In this document: one piece after another, positions 40,161 through 47,233 of the stretch
How positions within the stretch are numbered: the first letter of the stretch is position 1
Layout: every line of letters starts with the position of its first letter
NCBI RefSeq assembly: GCF_020215705.1
Contig: NZ_JAIWNB010000047.1
Span: forward strand, 1 to 47,233
From: Nonomuraea aurantiaca
GTDB taxonomy: Bacteria; Actinomycetota; Actinomycetes; Streptosporangiales; Streptosporangiaceae
Length of the DNA stretch: 47,233 nucleotides
Direction: 5' to 3'
Translations under genes and position numbers: made by a program
Notes under the pieces: generated by a model
Database searches by the model: none
What the model saw: only the letters and a program-made list of their open reading frames with translations
Told to the model about the DNA's origin: nothing

Positions 40161-40348
40161 GGCGAGCGCCGGGCCCTGCTTCCACGCGCGGCCCGGATGC
40201 CGGTCGGCGGGGACGAGGACTTCGAGTTCCTCGCGGAGCGCGGGAACGAGGGCGAAGCGGGGGTGTGGTACTTCGCGGCGATCTTCCCGCCCTGGGTGCG
40301 GCAGATGGCGGCTGTGAAAATCGCTGTCCGATTGTCGGAACGCAGTGG

Positions 40349-40373
40349 TAGAGATTCAGTGATAGAGATTCAG
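40349..40373 (+). repeat. two 11-bp direct repeats before the start codon
   Basis: TAGAGATTCAG occurs at 40349-40359 and 40363-40373, a 14-bp period, ending seven bases before the ATG at 40381. It may be a regulatory site or a promoter element of the gene at 40381. Confidence 0.6.
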
Positions 40374-40380
40374 GGTGACA

Positions 40381-41172
40381 ATGACACTCGAGTTCCCCGT
40401 TCTGCTGCGACTGATCGACGAACGGTCGACCGCCTTCCGCGCCGCGGTCGCCTCCGCGCCCAGCCTCGACGTACAGGTGCCGACCTGCCCCGAGTGGACG
40501 CTGTTCGATCTGGCGCAGCACATCGGCGAGGGGCGCCGCGACTGGGCCGCCACCGTCGCCGAAGGGCCTGCTCCGGCCAAGTCGGCAGCGGAGGGCGCCC
40601 CGGCTGCGCCTCGGGAGCGCGAGGCCCTGCTGGCCTGGTTGGCGGAGTCCACGGAGCAACTGCTGGACGCACTGCGGAAGGCCGGCCCGGATCGCGGTTG
40701 CTGGACGTGGTGGGAGACGTCGCAGTCGCCGCAGACCTCCGGTGCCGTAGCCCGGCACCAGCTTCAGCAGATGGCGGTGCACACGTACGACGCCCAGATC
40801 ACCGTGGGTGCCCCGCAGCCGCTGCCGGACGAGGTGGCACTCGACGGTGTCGACGAGTTCCTGTCCACCTGCGTCGCAACGGCGAGTGCCTGGCCACACA
40901 AGCCCGCTGTCATCGACTTCCACGCCTCCGAGGGCCGCTCCTGGCGCCTGTCGCTCTCCGCCGACGGCGCACGGACCGCCCGTCTCCCCGGGCCCGGCAC
41001 CATATCGGCCACCGCTGCCGACCAGGACCCGGACGCGGCCAACGCCTCCGCCTCGGGCACGGCCAACGAGCTGGTCCTCATCCTGCACGACCGTATCCCG
41101 ATCAACTCCGTGAAGCTCGACGGCGACCGACGTCTCTTCGACCAGCTCAGCGCCTGGGACCCGGATGAGTAG
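40381..41172 (+). CDS. maleylpyruvate-isomerase-family mycothiol-dependent-type enzyme
   Basis: 263 residues from MTLEFPVLLRLIDERSTAFR (GTG two codons earlier is an alternative). The MDMPI/DinB-like metal-binding four-helix bundle is suggested by TCPEWTLFDLAQHIGEG (His47) and VARHQLQQMAVHTYDAQITV, whose His residues align with the metal ligands. The C-terminal sterol-carrier-like part ends SVKLDGDRRLFDQLSAW. Enzymes of this family use mycothiol, a thiol of Actinobacteria. The exact reaction is not predictable. Intact. Confidence 0.85.
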   Translation: MTLEFPVLLRLIDERSTAFRAAVASAPSLDVQVPTCPEWTLFDLAQHIGEGRRDWAATVAEGPAPAKSAAEGAPAAPREREALLAWLAESTEQLLDALRKAGPDRGCWTWWETSQSPQTSGAVARHQLQQMAVHTYDAQITVGAPQPLPDEVALDGVDEFLSTCVATASAWPHKPAVIDFHASEGRSWRLSLSADGARTARLPGPGTISATAADQDPDAANASASGTANELVLILHDRIPINSVKLDGDRRLFDQLSAWDPDE

Positions 41173-41278
41173 GGGTATGACGAGCATCCGAATGAAAAGG
41201 CCCGTGAGCGGACGCCCCAGCTAACTATTTGATCTTCCTCTCGCTCGGACTGCAGGACCTGCCCTACTTTCGGCGTCT

Positions 41279-41335
41279 ATGCCAGTTGAGTTCTTGAGTG
41301 ACAGCGAGGCTGCCGCGTACGGCCGGTACAGGCTG
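41279..41335 (+). pseudogene. tnpA: Tn3 transposase N-terminal scrap
   Basis: MPVEFLSDSEAAAYGRY matches the first 17 residues of the transposases at 15481 and 37080 (M/V-P-x-EFL-x-x-x-x-AAY). Homology stops by about 41335. No terminal repeat is recognisable upstream. Confidence 0.65.
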
Positions 41336-41525
41336 GTAGGACGCCTGCCGATGACCCGTCGGAGTCGCTGGGGCGGCGAGCAGCCCGGTGTGGCGATCAT
41401 TGGATATCACTTCGTTACCTGATGTGCTTTTTGCCCTTTTGGTTCCGGCCGGAGACGATGTCGCGCATGCGCATAGATCACGTGGGCGCGTTGGCGTTGG
41501 TATCGGGTGGAGTGGGACGTCAGGG

Positions 41526-42116
41526 ATGACCTCGATTGAGCGGACCGCGTATCCGCGGTTCAAGCGGCTGATCAGCGCACGGGAGCTGCATCTGTTCTTC
41601 TCCCCGACCAGCCAGGAGGTGGCTTGGGCGGCTGAGGGCACCGACTCCTACGAGCACCAGCTCGCGCTGCTGGTGGCGCTGAAGTCGTATCAACGGATGG
41701 GCTGCTTCCCGAAGCGGGAGGAGGTCCCGGACGTGGTGGTGGACTTCGTGCGGCGGGTGGTGGATCTGTCGGAGGGGACGCTGCCGGTGTACGCCTCGGA
41801 GCGCACGGCTCAGCAGCTCCGTACGCAGGTGCGGCGGCGCACCGGTGTGACCTACGACGGCGTGCGGGCCCGGGCACTGGCCGAGGAGACGATCCGGGAC
41901 GAGGCCGCGTCGAAGAACAACCCGGCTGACCTGATCAACGTCGCGTTGGAGAAGCTGGTCGAGGCGGGATACGAGCTCCCGGCGTTCTCCACGTTGGACG
42001 CCATGGCGTCCAACGTTCGCGTCCCACGCATCCCGGGGACACGGCGCCGCTGTCCGATCCAGTTGAAGGTTGCGAGCGGCCGGCGTCTTGACGTGCGGCT
42101 CGCAGAGTGGATCTGA
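41526..42116 (+). pseudogene. tnpA: Tn3-family transposase N-terminal domain (DUF4158), truncated
   Basis: Begins MTSIERTAYPRFKRLISARE and follows the DUF4158 pattern of the Tn4556-like subfamily: SYEHQLALLVALKSYQRMGC, then PKREEVPDVVVDFVRRVVD, then NPADLINVALEKLVEAGYEL and AFSTLDAMAS. Homology ends near 42010; the last 35 codons are unrelated. Only about 160 of about 1000 residues remain. It belongs to a different subfamily from the scrap 200 bp upstream, so two elements met here. Confidence 0.82.
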
Positions 42117-42190
42117 CCGATGGCGCTCGGATTTGCTCAGACCTACCTTGCGGATTCAGTCCGGGGGTGCGCTGGCGCTCACGACTGGGT

Positions 42191-42799
42191 TCACGGGTTG
42201 GCCTGTCCGCGCGGTGTGTACGTGTTCACGACCATGCCGCACGCGTACGACTTGGATCGGGCAAGCGTAAGCCGCAGACCACCAGCGACGGACCGGAACA
42301 GCGACTCCCCGCGACCAACCGCTGTTGGATTGACGTAGAACTGATACTCGTCGACCACGCCCGCGCTGGCGAGGGCGGCGGCGAATCCCGTGCCGCCGAA
42401 GGCGATCAAGTCGGCGCCCGGCCCCGCCTTGAGACGCGCGATGGTCTCAGCAAGCCCGCCTGCTGCCCATCGGGTGCGCGGCCATCGGAAATGACCGCCT
42501 TCGGCAGTGGAGAACACGATCTTCTCCGCGTCGCCGACCCTACCGGCGAAGGCGAAGTCGGGCTCGTCGGGATGACTCTCAGCGATTCGCGCCCAGTGAT
42601 CGATGTAGCCCTGCTCGACCATTTTGCGACTGAGGAGTATCCGGTCGACCGCGCGGAACGTCTCGTTGAAGTCTCGCTTAAGCTCCTCGTCCCACGGCCA
42701 GTTTGGCCCCCAGTCCCAGAGCTGCCATTGCACCGCCGGGTCGGCCGCTTCGACATAGCCGTCGGCGGATGTCTGCATCTGCACAACGAGCCTGCTCAT
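42191..42799 (-). CDS. dihydrofolate-reductase-like (RibD C-terminal) protein
   Basis: 202 residues from MSRLVVQMQTSADGYVEAAD. The DHFR-like fold is suggested by the first strand plus SADGYV, RILLSRKMVEQGYIDHWARI, DLIAFGGTGFAAALASAGVV and DEYQFYVNPTAVGRGESLF. NADPH-dependent reductases of this group act on varied substrates. Its ATG overlaps the stop of the NmrA-like gene (ATGA), so the two are coupled. It is a distant relative of the broken gene at 30525. Confidence 0.85.
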   Translation of the reverse strand: MSRLVVQMQTSADGYVEAADPAVQWQLWDWGPNWPWDEELKRDFNETFRAVDRILLSRKMVEQGYIDHWARIAESHPDEPDFAFAGRVGDAEKIVFSTAEGGHFRWPRTRWAAGGLAETIARLKAGPGADLIAFGGTGFAAALASAGVVDEYQFYVNPTAVGRGESLFRSVAGGLRLTLARSKSYACGMVVNTYTPRGQANP

Positions 42800-43668
42800 G
42801 TGGTAACGCCGGCCAGTGCGGCGCGCGCCCAGTCCCGAAGGGACGTGGACGTCGTGGTCTCGTCGTCGCGAGGTGCCAGCGCCCACGGCTGGGCGTCATT
42901 GAAGCTGCGGGCGGTCTCGACGACCGCGTCAGCGAAGGACGGCGGCATGCCTGATGCGAGCATGCTCGCTCTCGCCGCGTCGTAGCTGAGTTGCTCGTAC
43001 CCCACGTCGGGGAGTCCGGCGGCCTCCGCCAGGATCGCCGTCGCCTCCGTCATAGTGAGGTCGGCGTGGCCGTGGAGCTCGTGGACGCCAAGTCGCGGAT
43101 GGAGCTGCGTCAGCAGTTCGGCGGCCCGCTGCCCGACATCGCGCGCGGCCACCGTCGGCATCGGCCGATGGGCTGTGAAGGGGGTGCGGAACACGCGGGT
43201 GTTCTCTGCCTGTGCCCTGAAACCGAGCCCGTCGGTGAAGTTCTCCATGAACCAGCCCGCGCGCAGAACAATCGGCTCGGGAACCGAGCAGCCGCGCAGC
43301 CGCTCCTCCATGAGCGCCGCGCCGAGGGATGTGCCGCGGCGCAGGTGCGCGCTCAGCCCGCTCAACAGCACCACGCGGCGCACGCCGCTGCGGCGGATGG
43401 CGCGTTCGAGCCGTTCCGCGATCGCATCTTCGCGAGCATGCAGGTCCGCACCGGCAAGGTCGAAAGGAACGAGCACGAACGCCCCGTCGGCGTGCTCGAA
43501 GGCACGCTCAAGCGCCACGGCGTCATCGACGCCGACCCCGCGGCTGCGGGCAACGGCCCGTACGTCGTGGCCATGGCTGATGAGGTGTCGCTCGACCTCA
43601 CGCCCGGTCTTGCCCGTCGCGCCGACGACGACGTACGTCCGGCGCTCGCTCAACTGGTAGTTTTTCAC
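42796..43668 (-). CDS. NmrA-like NAD(P)-binding protein
   Basis: 290 residues from GTG (VKNYQLSERRTYVVVGATGK). The nucleotide-binding G-A-T-G-K-T-G motif is at 16-22; SGVRRVVLLSGLSAHLRRGT and VLRAGWFMENF are typical of atypical-SDR/NmrA-type proteins such as quinone reductases. The end PPSFADAVVETARSFND is family-like. The start overlaps the stop of a 16-codon frame (GTGA), and its stop overlaps the DHFR-like gene. The operon is divergent from a LysR regulator. Confidence 0.87.
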   Translation of the reverse strand: MKNYQLSERRTYVVVGATGKTGREVERHLISHGHDVRAVARSRGVGVDDAVALERAFEHADGAFVLVPFDLAGADLHAREDAIAERLERAIRRSGVRRVVLLSGLSAHLRRGTSLGAALMEERLRGCSVPEPIVLRAGWFMENFTDGLGFRAQAENTRVFRTPFTAHRPMPTVAARDVGQRAAELLTQLHPRLGVHELHGHADLTMTEATAILAEAAGLPDVGYEQLSYDAARASMLASGMPPSFADAVVETARSFNDAQPWALAPRDDETTTSTSLRDWARAALAGVTT

Positions 43669-43715
43669 CCCTGGTGCACCGCATGCATCAGGGCCGCGAT
43701 CACAAACGTCATCAT
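43665..43715 (-). CDS. 16-codon leader micro-ORF
   Basis: MMTFVIAALMHAVHQG, preceded by AAGGAG six bases before the ATG, and ending in a TGA that overlaps the GTG of the NmrA-like gene. It supplies the only good ribosome site for the operon, so the downstream gene is probably translated by coupling. It may instead be the worn start of a larger lost gene. Confidence 0.55.
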   Translation of the reverse strand: MMTFVIAALMHAVHQG

Positions 43716-43790
43716 CGTTGTCTCCTTCGCTCGGTAACGACGATGCTGGGTGACGATCGATACGTCCAATGCCAATTCTCGCCTGGACGC

Positions 43791-43809
43791 ATGCCTAAAA
43801 TTTATGCAT
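43791..43809. promoter_or_regulatory. candidate LysR operator overlapping its start
   Basis: ATGCCTAAAATTTATGCAT is symmetric at all but one pair (T-N11-A style, TAAAATTTA centre) and runs into the ATG of the LysR gene at 43808. It lies in the divergent promoter region; autoregulation is likely. LysR translation may be leaderless or nearly so. Confidence 0.6.
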
Positions 43810-44680
43810 GGTGACTCTGGTACAGCTTCGCGTCATCGACGCCGTGCGGCGGCACGGCTCGGTGACCGCGGCCGCGAAGGAGCTGCGGTACACCCAGCCG
43901 TCGATCAGCCACCAGCTGTCCAGGATGGAGGCGCAGGTCGGTGCCCACCTGATCCAGCGGGTGGGCCGCGGGATCCGGCTCACCGCGGCCGGCCGCCTGC
44001 TGGCCGACCGGGCGGCCGAGATCATCGGCCGGGTCGACTCGGCGACCGCGGAACTGGCCGCGCTGGTCGGGTTGAACGCCGGCCGGGTCAGGCTGGCCGC
44101 CTTCAACTCCGTCATGAGCTCACTGGTCCCGCAGGCGGCGACCGTCCTTGCCGGGCAGCATCCCGGCCTGGAGCTGGGCCTGACCGACAGCCACCCCGAG
44201 GACGCGCTGGAGCTGCTCCGGGCCGGCCAGGTCGACGTTGCCGTCATCTTCCGGTACGACGACACCGTCCCTGAGGACGGCTCCGTCCGCCTGACCCACC
44301 TGCTCGACGACCCGCTCTACCTGCTCACCACCGGCGGCGGAACCCTCCTCGCCGACCACGCGAGCAAGCCCTGGATCGCTGGCTGCGAACGCTGCCGCCG
44401 CCACCTCGTCGAGATGTGCGAACGCGCCGGCTTCTCCCCGCGCCTGGCCTACACCACCGACGACATGGTCGTCATACAAAGCCTTGTCGCCGCGGGGATG
44501 GGCGTCACCACCATTCCCGGGCTGGCCCTGCGCGCCCATCAACACCCCGCGATCACCGCCACCCCGCTACCGCCACCACCCCGCCGGATCTACGCGGCCA
44601 CCTACGGCGAACCACCCGATCCACCCGCCAGCGCCGCACTCCTCGACGCCCTCACTCAGGCCGCGACCGCCGTGCGGTAG
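43808..44680 (+). CDS. LysR-family transcriptional regulator
   Basis: 290 residues, MVTLVQLRVIDAVRRHGSVT. The winged helix-turn-helix reads GSVTAAAKELRYTQPSISHQ, then RVGRGIRLTAAG. The substrate-binding half shows GRVRLAAFNSVMSSLVPQAA, then VIQSLVAAGMGVTTIPGLAL. It is divergent from the micro-ORF/NmrA/DHFR-like operon and very likely regulates it. GTG one codon later is an alternative start. Its 3' end overlaps a convergent membrane protein gene. Confidence 0.9.
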   Translation: MVTLVQLRVIDAVRRHGSVTAAAKELRYTQPSISHQLSRMEAQVGAHLIQRVGRGIRLTAAGRLLADRAAEIIGRVDSATAELAALVGLNAGRVRLAAFNSVMSSLVPQAATVLAGQHPGLELGLTDSHPEDALELLRAGQVDVAVIFRYDDTVPEDGSVRLTHLLDDPLYLLTTGGGTLLADHASKPWIAGCERCRRHLVEMCERAGFSPRLAYTTDDMVVIQSLVAAGMGVTTIPGLALRAHQHPAITATPLPPPPRRIYAATYGEPPDPPASAALLDALTQAATAVR

Positions 44681-45088
44681 GGCGGTGAGCTGCTGTCGCT
44701 GCCTCCGTCGGGGGCGGCGCCCGCGCAAAACGACGAGGTACGCCAACAACAGCAAGGCGAGCGTCTCGGCCACTATGGTGAGCGCGGCTTGCGGTGCGGG
44801 TTGCCAGCCGTGCTCGACAAAACCGAAGACGCCGACCGTCCGAGACTGGAGAAACCCGACCAACGCGCCGCCGGCCAGCCCGGCCGCACCCAGCAACGAC
44901 ACCACCGTACCCGTGACCAGCAACAGAAGTGCGACGGCGAACGAGCCGGCGGCCTGGAGCAGGAACATCGGTCCGATGACGTGTATGCCGCGGTACCCGT
45001 GCACGTACAGATCCGCGTGGATGTAGCCGCTCGCCGCAGTCGCCACGGCCAACCCGTACCGGACGACGGTCCTCACAGCCGGCGTCAT
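44567..45088 (-). CDS. membrane protein
   Basis: 173 residues from MTPAVRTVVRYGLAVATAAS. About four hydrophobic helices (VIGPMFLLQAAGSFAVALLL, VVSLLGAAGLAGGALVGFL, ALTIVAETLALLLLAYLVV) and an Arg-rich cytoplasmic tail. GAGG precedes the ATG. The last 38 codons overlap the LysR 3' end on the opposite strand and may not be native. Transposase sequence starts a few bases upstream of the start codon, so the promoter may be lost. Family not recognised. Confidence 0.65.
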   Translation of the reverse strand: MTPAVRTVVRYGLAVATAASGYIHADLYVHGYRGIHVIGPMFLLQAAGSFAVALLLLVTGTVVSLLGAAGLAGGALVGFLQSRTVGVFGFVEHGWQPAPQAALTIVAETLALLLLAYLVVLRGRRPRRRQRQQLTALPHGGRGLSEGVEECGAGGWIGWFAVGGRVDPAGWWR

Positions 45089-45099
45089 GCGAGCCTCAC

Positions 45100-46265
45100 G
45101 TCGCGGACCGCACGCGCCGATGAGCTGTTTGAGTTGGCCGGAGGCAGTGCTGTGCACCGACGGGCCGGTCAAAACACTGGTGGACCCGGCGCTGGCGCCC
45201 GAGCACCGGCGTGGGCACGGCGCCCAGTATGACGGGATCAACCATGGCCGGTTCGACATCGGCCGCTTCCGCAAGACACTGGCGATGCAGCCGTTACCGC
45301 GCGCCGCTGACGGGCGGATCGTCTTGGCGGCCGACGTGAGCACGTGGCTGCGGCCGGACGCCGCCACCTGCCCGGACCGCTCGTTTTGTCACACCTATGG
45401 ACGAGGGAAGAACGAGCATCAGATGATCCCCGGCTGGCCGTACTCGATCGTGGCCGCGCTGGAGACCGGCCGCACCTCCTGGACCGCGCTGCTGGATGCA
45501 GTACGGCTGGAGCCGGGCGCCGATGTCGCCGCCATCACCGCCGTTCAGCTGCGCGAGGTCGTCACCCGGCTGATCGAGGCTGGGCAGCAGCGTGAGGGCG
45601 ACCGGGACATCCTGATCGTGATCGATGCCGGCTACGACGTGCCCCGTCTGGCGTTCCTGCTGGCTGACCTGCCGGTGGAGATCCTGGGCCGGATGCGCTC
45701 GGACCGGGTGATGCGCCGCTCGGCGCCCTGCCGTGAGGCGTTCCTGCTGACCAGCCCCTGCGGAGGCCGCCCGCCCAAGCATGGTGGCGAGTTCGTGTTC
45801 AGCGACAGCGCCACCTGGGACACCCCACGGGCACAGACCGTTACAGACACCACGCGGTACGGCACCGCGCATGCACAGGCCTGGGACCGGCTCCATCCGA
45901 TGCTGACTCGCCGAGCTGCCTGGCAAGCATTCCCCGGCGAGCTACCCCTCATCGAGGGCACCGTCCTCCGGCTGCAGGTCGATCATCTTCCGTCCGGCGG
46001 CGACCCCAAGCCCGTGTGGCTGTGGTGGTCGGGCGTGGACGCCACCGAAGCCGACGTGGACCGGCTCTGGCAGGTGTTTCTGCGCAGATTCGACATTGAG
46101 CACATCTTCCGCCTGCTCAAGCAGAGGCTCGGCTGGACCAAGCCCCGTCTGCGCGATCCCTGCGCTGCCGGCGTCTGGACCTGGCTGATCCTGGCCGTCC
46201 ACACCCAGCTCCGCCTGGCCCGCGGCCTGGTCGAGGATCTGCGCCGCCCCTGGGAGAAGCCCGCC
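45100..46265 (+). pseudogene. NF041680/IS701-like transposase, frameshifted and truncated
   Basis: The start ADELFELA lies in one frame and continues in another as EAVLCTDGPVKTLVDPALAP; one extra G near 45150 explains it. The body shows ADGRIVLAADVSTWLRPDAA, CHTYGRGKNEHQMIPGWPYS and VVIDAGYD-type VIDAGYDVPRLAFLLADLPV, and FLRRFDIEHIFRLLKQRLGW (Glu region of the DDE core), all usual for this Streptomyces-type family. At DPTE (about 46265) the sequence switches without a frame change to an IS1182 transposase. The C-terminus is therefore lost. Confidence 0.82.
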
Positions 46266-47070
46266 GATCCCACCGAGACCTGCACGCGCGACGGCGCAAA
46301 CGTGATCACAGATGTGGCCACCTTCTCGGCCACCACGAGCGACGCCCAGACCCTGCCCGCGATCCACACCCGCTTGGCGCGCCGCGGACTGCTGCCCTCC
46401 GAGCACCTTGTCGACGGCGGCCACACCTCCCTGGTCCACCTGGAACAGGCCGCCCGACAACACCAGATCACGGTCACCGGACCGCTGCCGGGCAACCCCA
46501 CCCGCCAGCACCGCAGGAACGAAGGCTTCGGGCGGGATGACTTCCATATCGACTACGACCGCCGACAGGTGACCTGCCCCCAGGGCCAGGTCAGTAGGGG
46601 CTGGCACGGCCCCTACCCGACCTCCTCGCCCACTGCGGCCCCGCTGATCGTGGCGCGGTTCAACCAAGGGCCAGTGCCAGCCCTGCCCGGTCCGTGCCAA
46701 GTGCACCACTTCCCGAGAACAGGCCCGGAACGTGGGCTTTCCCCCGCGAGAACTCCGCGACCTGCAAATCCGTGTCCGCGCCGAGCAGCAGACGCCCGAA
46801 TGGCACGCCCGCTATGCGGTGCGCTCCGGAGTGGAGAGCACCGTCAACGAGTTCGCCCACGGCCACGGTATGCGCCGCTGCCGCTACCGGGGACAGCCAA
46901 AGGCCCACCTGCAGCACGTGTTCACGGCCATCGCCGTGAACATTGAGCGCCTCAGCCGCCTGCCACCGACCGGAGAAGCATCCCCGCCCCGACCACCAAC
47001 AGCCTTCCAGGACTTCCTAGACCAACAAGGGATCCCCAGGCTGAAGTCCTGGCGAGCCGCCAGCGGCTGA
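46266..47070 (+). pseudogene. IS1182-family transposase C-terminal remnant
   Basis: Begins at DGANVITDVATFSATTSDAQ and continues SEHLVDGGHTSLVHLEQAAR, then FGRDDFHIDYDRRQVTCPQG. A one-base shift near 46670 moves the Cys-rich CQPCPVRAKCTTSREQARNV to another frame, which runs through VESTVNEFAHGHGMRRCRYR to the stop at 47070. These are IS1182 blocks. The N-terminal half is missing; it is joined in frame to the NF041680 transposase. Confidence 0.85.
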
Positions 47071-47173
47071 CATCGACAGTCCAAGATCCCCGACAGAGTC
47101 AAGCTGAGCTTGTTCTTTATCGTCCGGATTGTTGCGCTGAGCGGAGCTTTGATCGTTTCGCGGACAACGAGAC

Positions 47174-47225
47174 GGCCTTGAGTGATCATGTGCGGTGCTG
47201 AGTCGCTGCTGATCACTACAAGGCC
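47174..47225. repeat. imperfect inverted repeat at the window end
   Basis: GGCCTTGAGTGATCA (47174-47188) and TGATCACTACAAGGCC (47210-47225) pair fully except for one extra base, around a 21-bp spacer. It may be an insertion-sequence end or a hairpin before a gene beyond the window. 47071-47173 holds no gene. Confidence 0.6.
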
Positions 47226-47233
47226 GTGAGGGT

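Noticed and set aside
39972..41168. 398-residue plus-strand frame
   Set aside because: It is antisense to the resolvase remnant and out of frame with the mycothiol-type enzyme; no domain is recognisable and it is very Arg/Gly-rich.
1..47233. CRISPR array, tRNA or rRNA genes
   Set aside because: No regularly spaced repeats and no recognisable tRNA or rRNA sequence were seen on either strand.

Overview
The window comes from a high-GC Gram-positive actinomycete. Supporting signs are the very GC-rich third codon positions, a mycothiol-dependent-enzyme-like protein (40381-41172), a DUF6230/DUF6114 pair (7898-8964), WXG100-type genes (27825-28801) and the NF041680 and DUF4158-type transposases usual in Streptomyces and Streptosporangiaceae. 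I cannot fix the genus; a Nonomuraea/Streptosporangium-like or Streptomyces-like genome would fit. I recognise no rRNA, tRNA or CRISPR array.

The region is an accessory, transposon-scarred segment. Remains of at least five Tn3-family transposases lie at 2721-2997, 6315-7090, 15481-18250, 31940-37094 and 41279-42010. There are two serine-recombinase remnants (30305-30490 and 39798-40160) and pieces of IS3 (1-473), ISL3 (489-2141), NF041680/IS701-like (45100-46265) and IS1182 (46266-47070) elements. Many ordinary genes are broken as well: an FAD monooxygenase, a CHAT protein, a cytochrome P450, a YbaB-like protein and a dihydrofolate-reductase-like protein.

Layout. 1-3067: IS and Tn3 debris ending in a canonical 38-bp Tn3 terminal repeat. 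3166-5366: two regulators (TetR, MarR) with a broken monooxygenase and a small membrane protein. 5418-7182: CHAT, P450 and Tn3 fragments butted together. 7282-13549: an intact block that looks like a terpenoid locus. It holds DUF6114/DUF6230 genes, a gene fusing a CrtC/AttH lipocalin-like domain to a trans-prenyl diphosphate synthase, an SGNH hydrolase and a class I terpene synthase. 14454-15047: a secreted CAP protein. 15348-22246: a Tn3-family element bounded by 44-bp inverted repeats that match at 40 of 44 positions. It carries a decayed transposase, a lipoprotein carboxylesterase with a small membrane protein, their TetR regulator with two palindromic operators, and a tyrosine recombinase that contains a perfect 17-bp inverted repeat over its catalytic-arginine codons.

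22824-25934: a large secreted metzincin-like protease with DUF11 repeats. 26108-26947: prephenate dehydratase. 27432-30241: a damaged type VII/polymorphic-toxin locus ending in an Imm35-like immunity gene. 30525-31990: DHFR-like gene and divergent TetR. 31940-37206: Tn3 transposase pieces on both sides of a NarL-type two-component system. 37234-39474: hydrolase, GbsR/MarR regulator and methyltransferase operon with a long dyad at its promoter. 40381-45088: mycothiol-dependent-type enzyme, DHFR-like and NmrA-like reductases with a divergent LysR, and a membrane protein. 45100-47233: transposase chimera.

The best candidate for an undescribed system is the terpenoid locus at about 7.9-13.5 kb. 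The fused protein could make a prenyl diphosphate with its C-terminal half, the terpene synthase could cyclise it, and the lipocalin-like half and SGNH hydrolase could tailor it. That pathway is inference from gene content.
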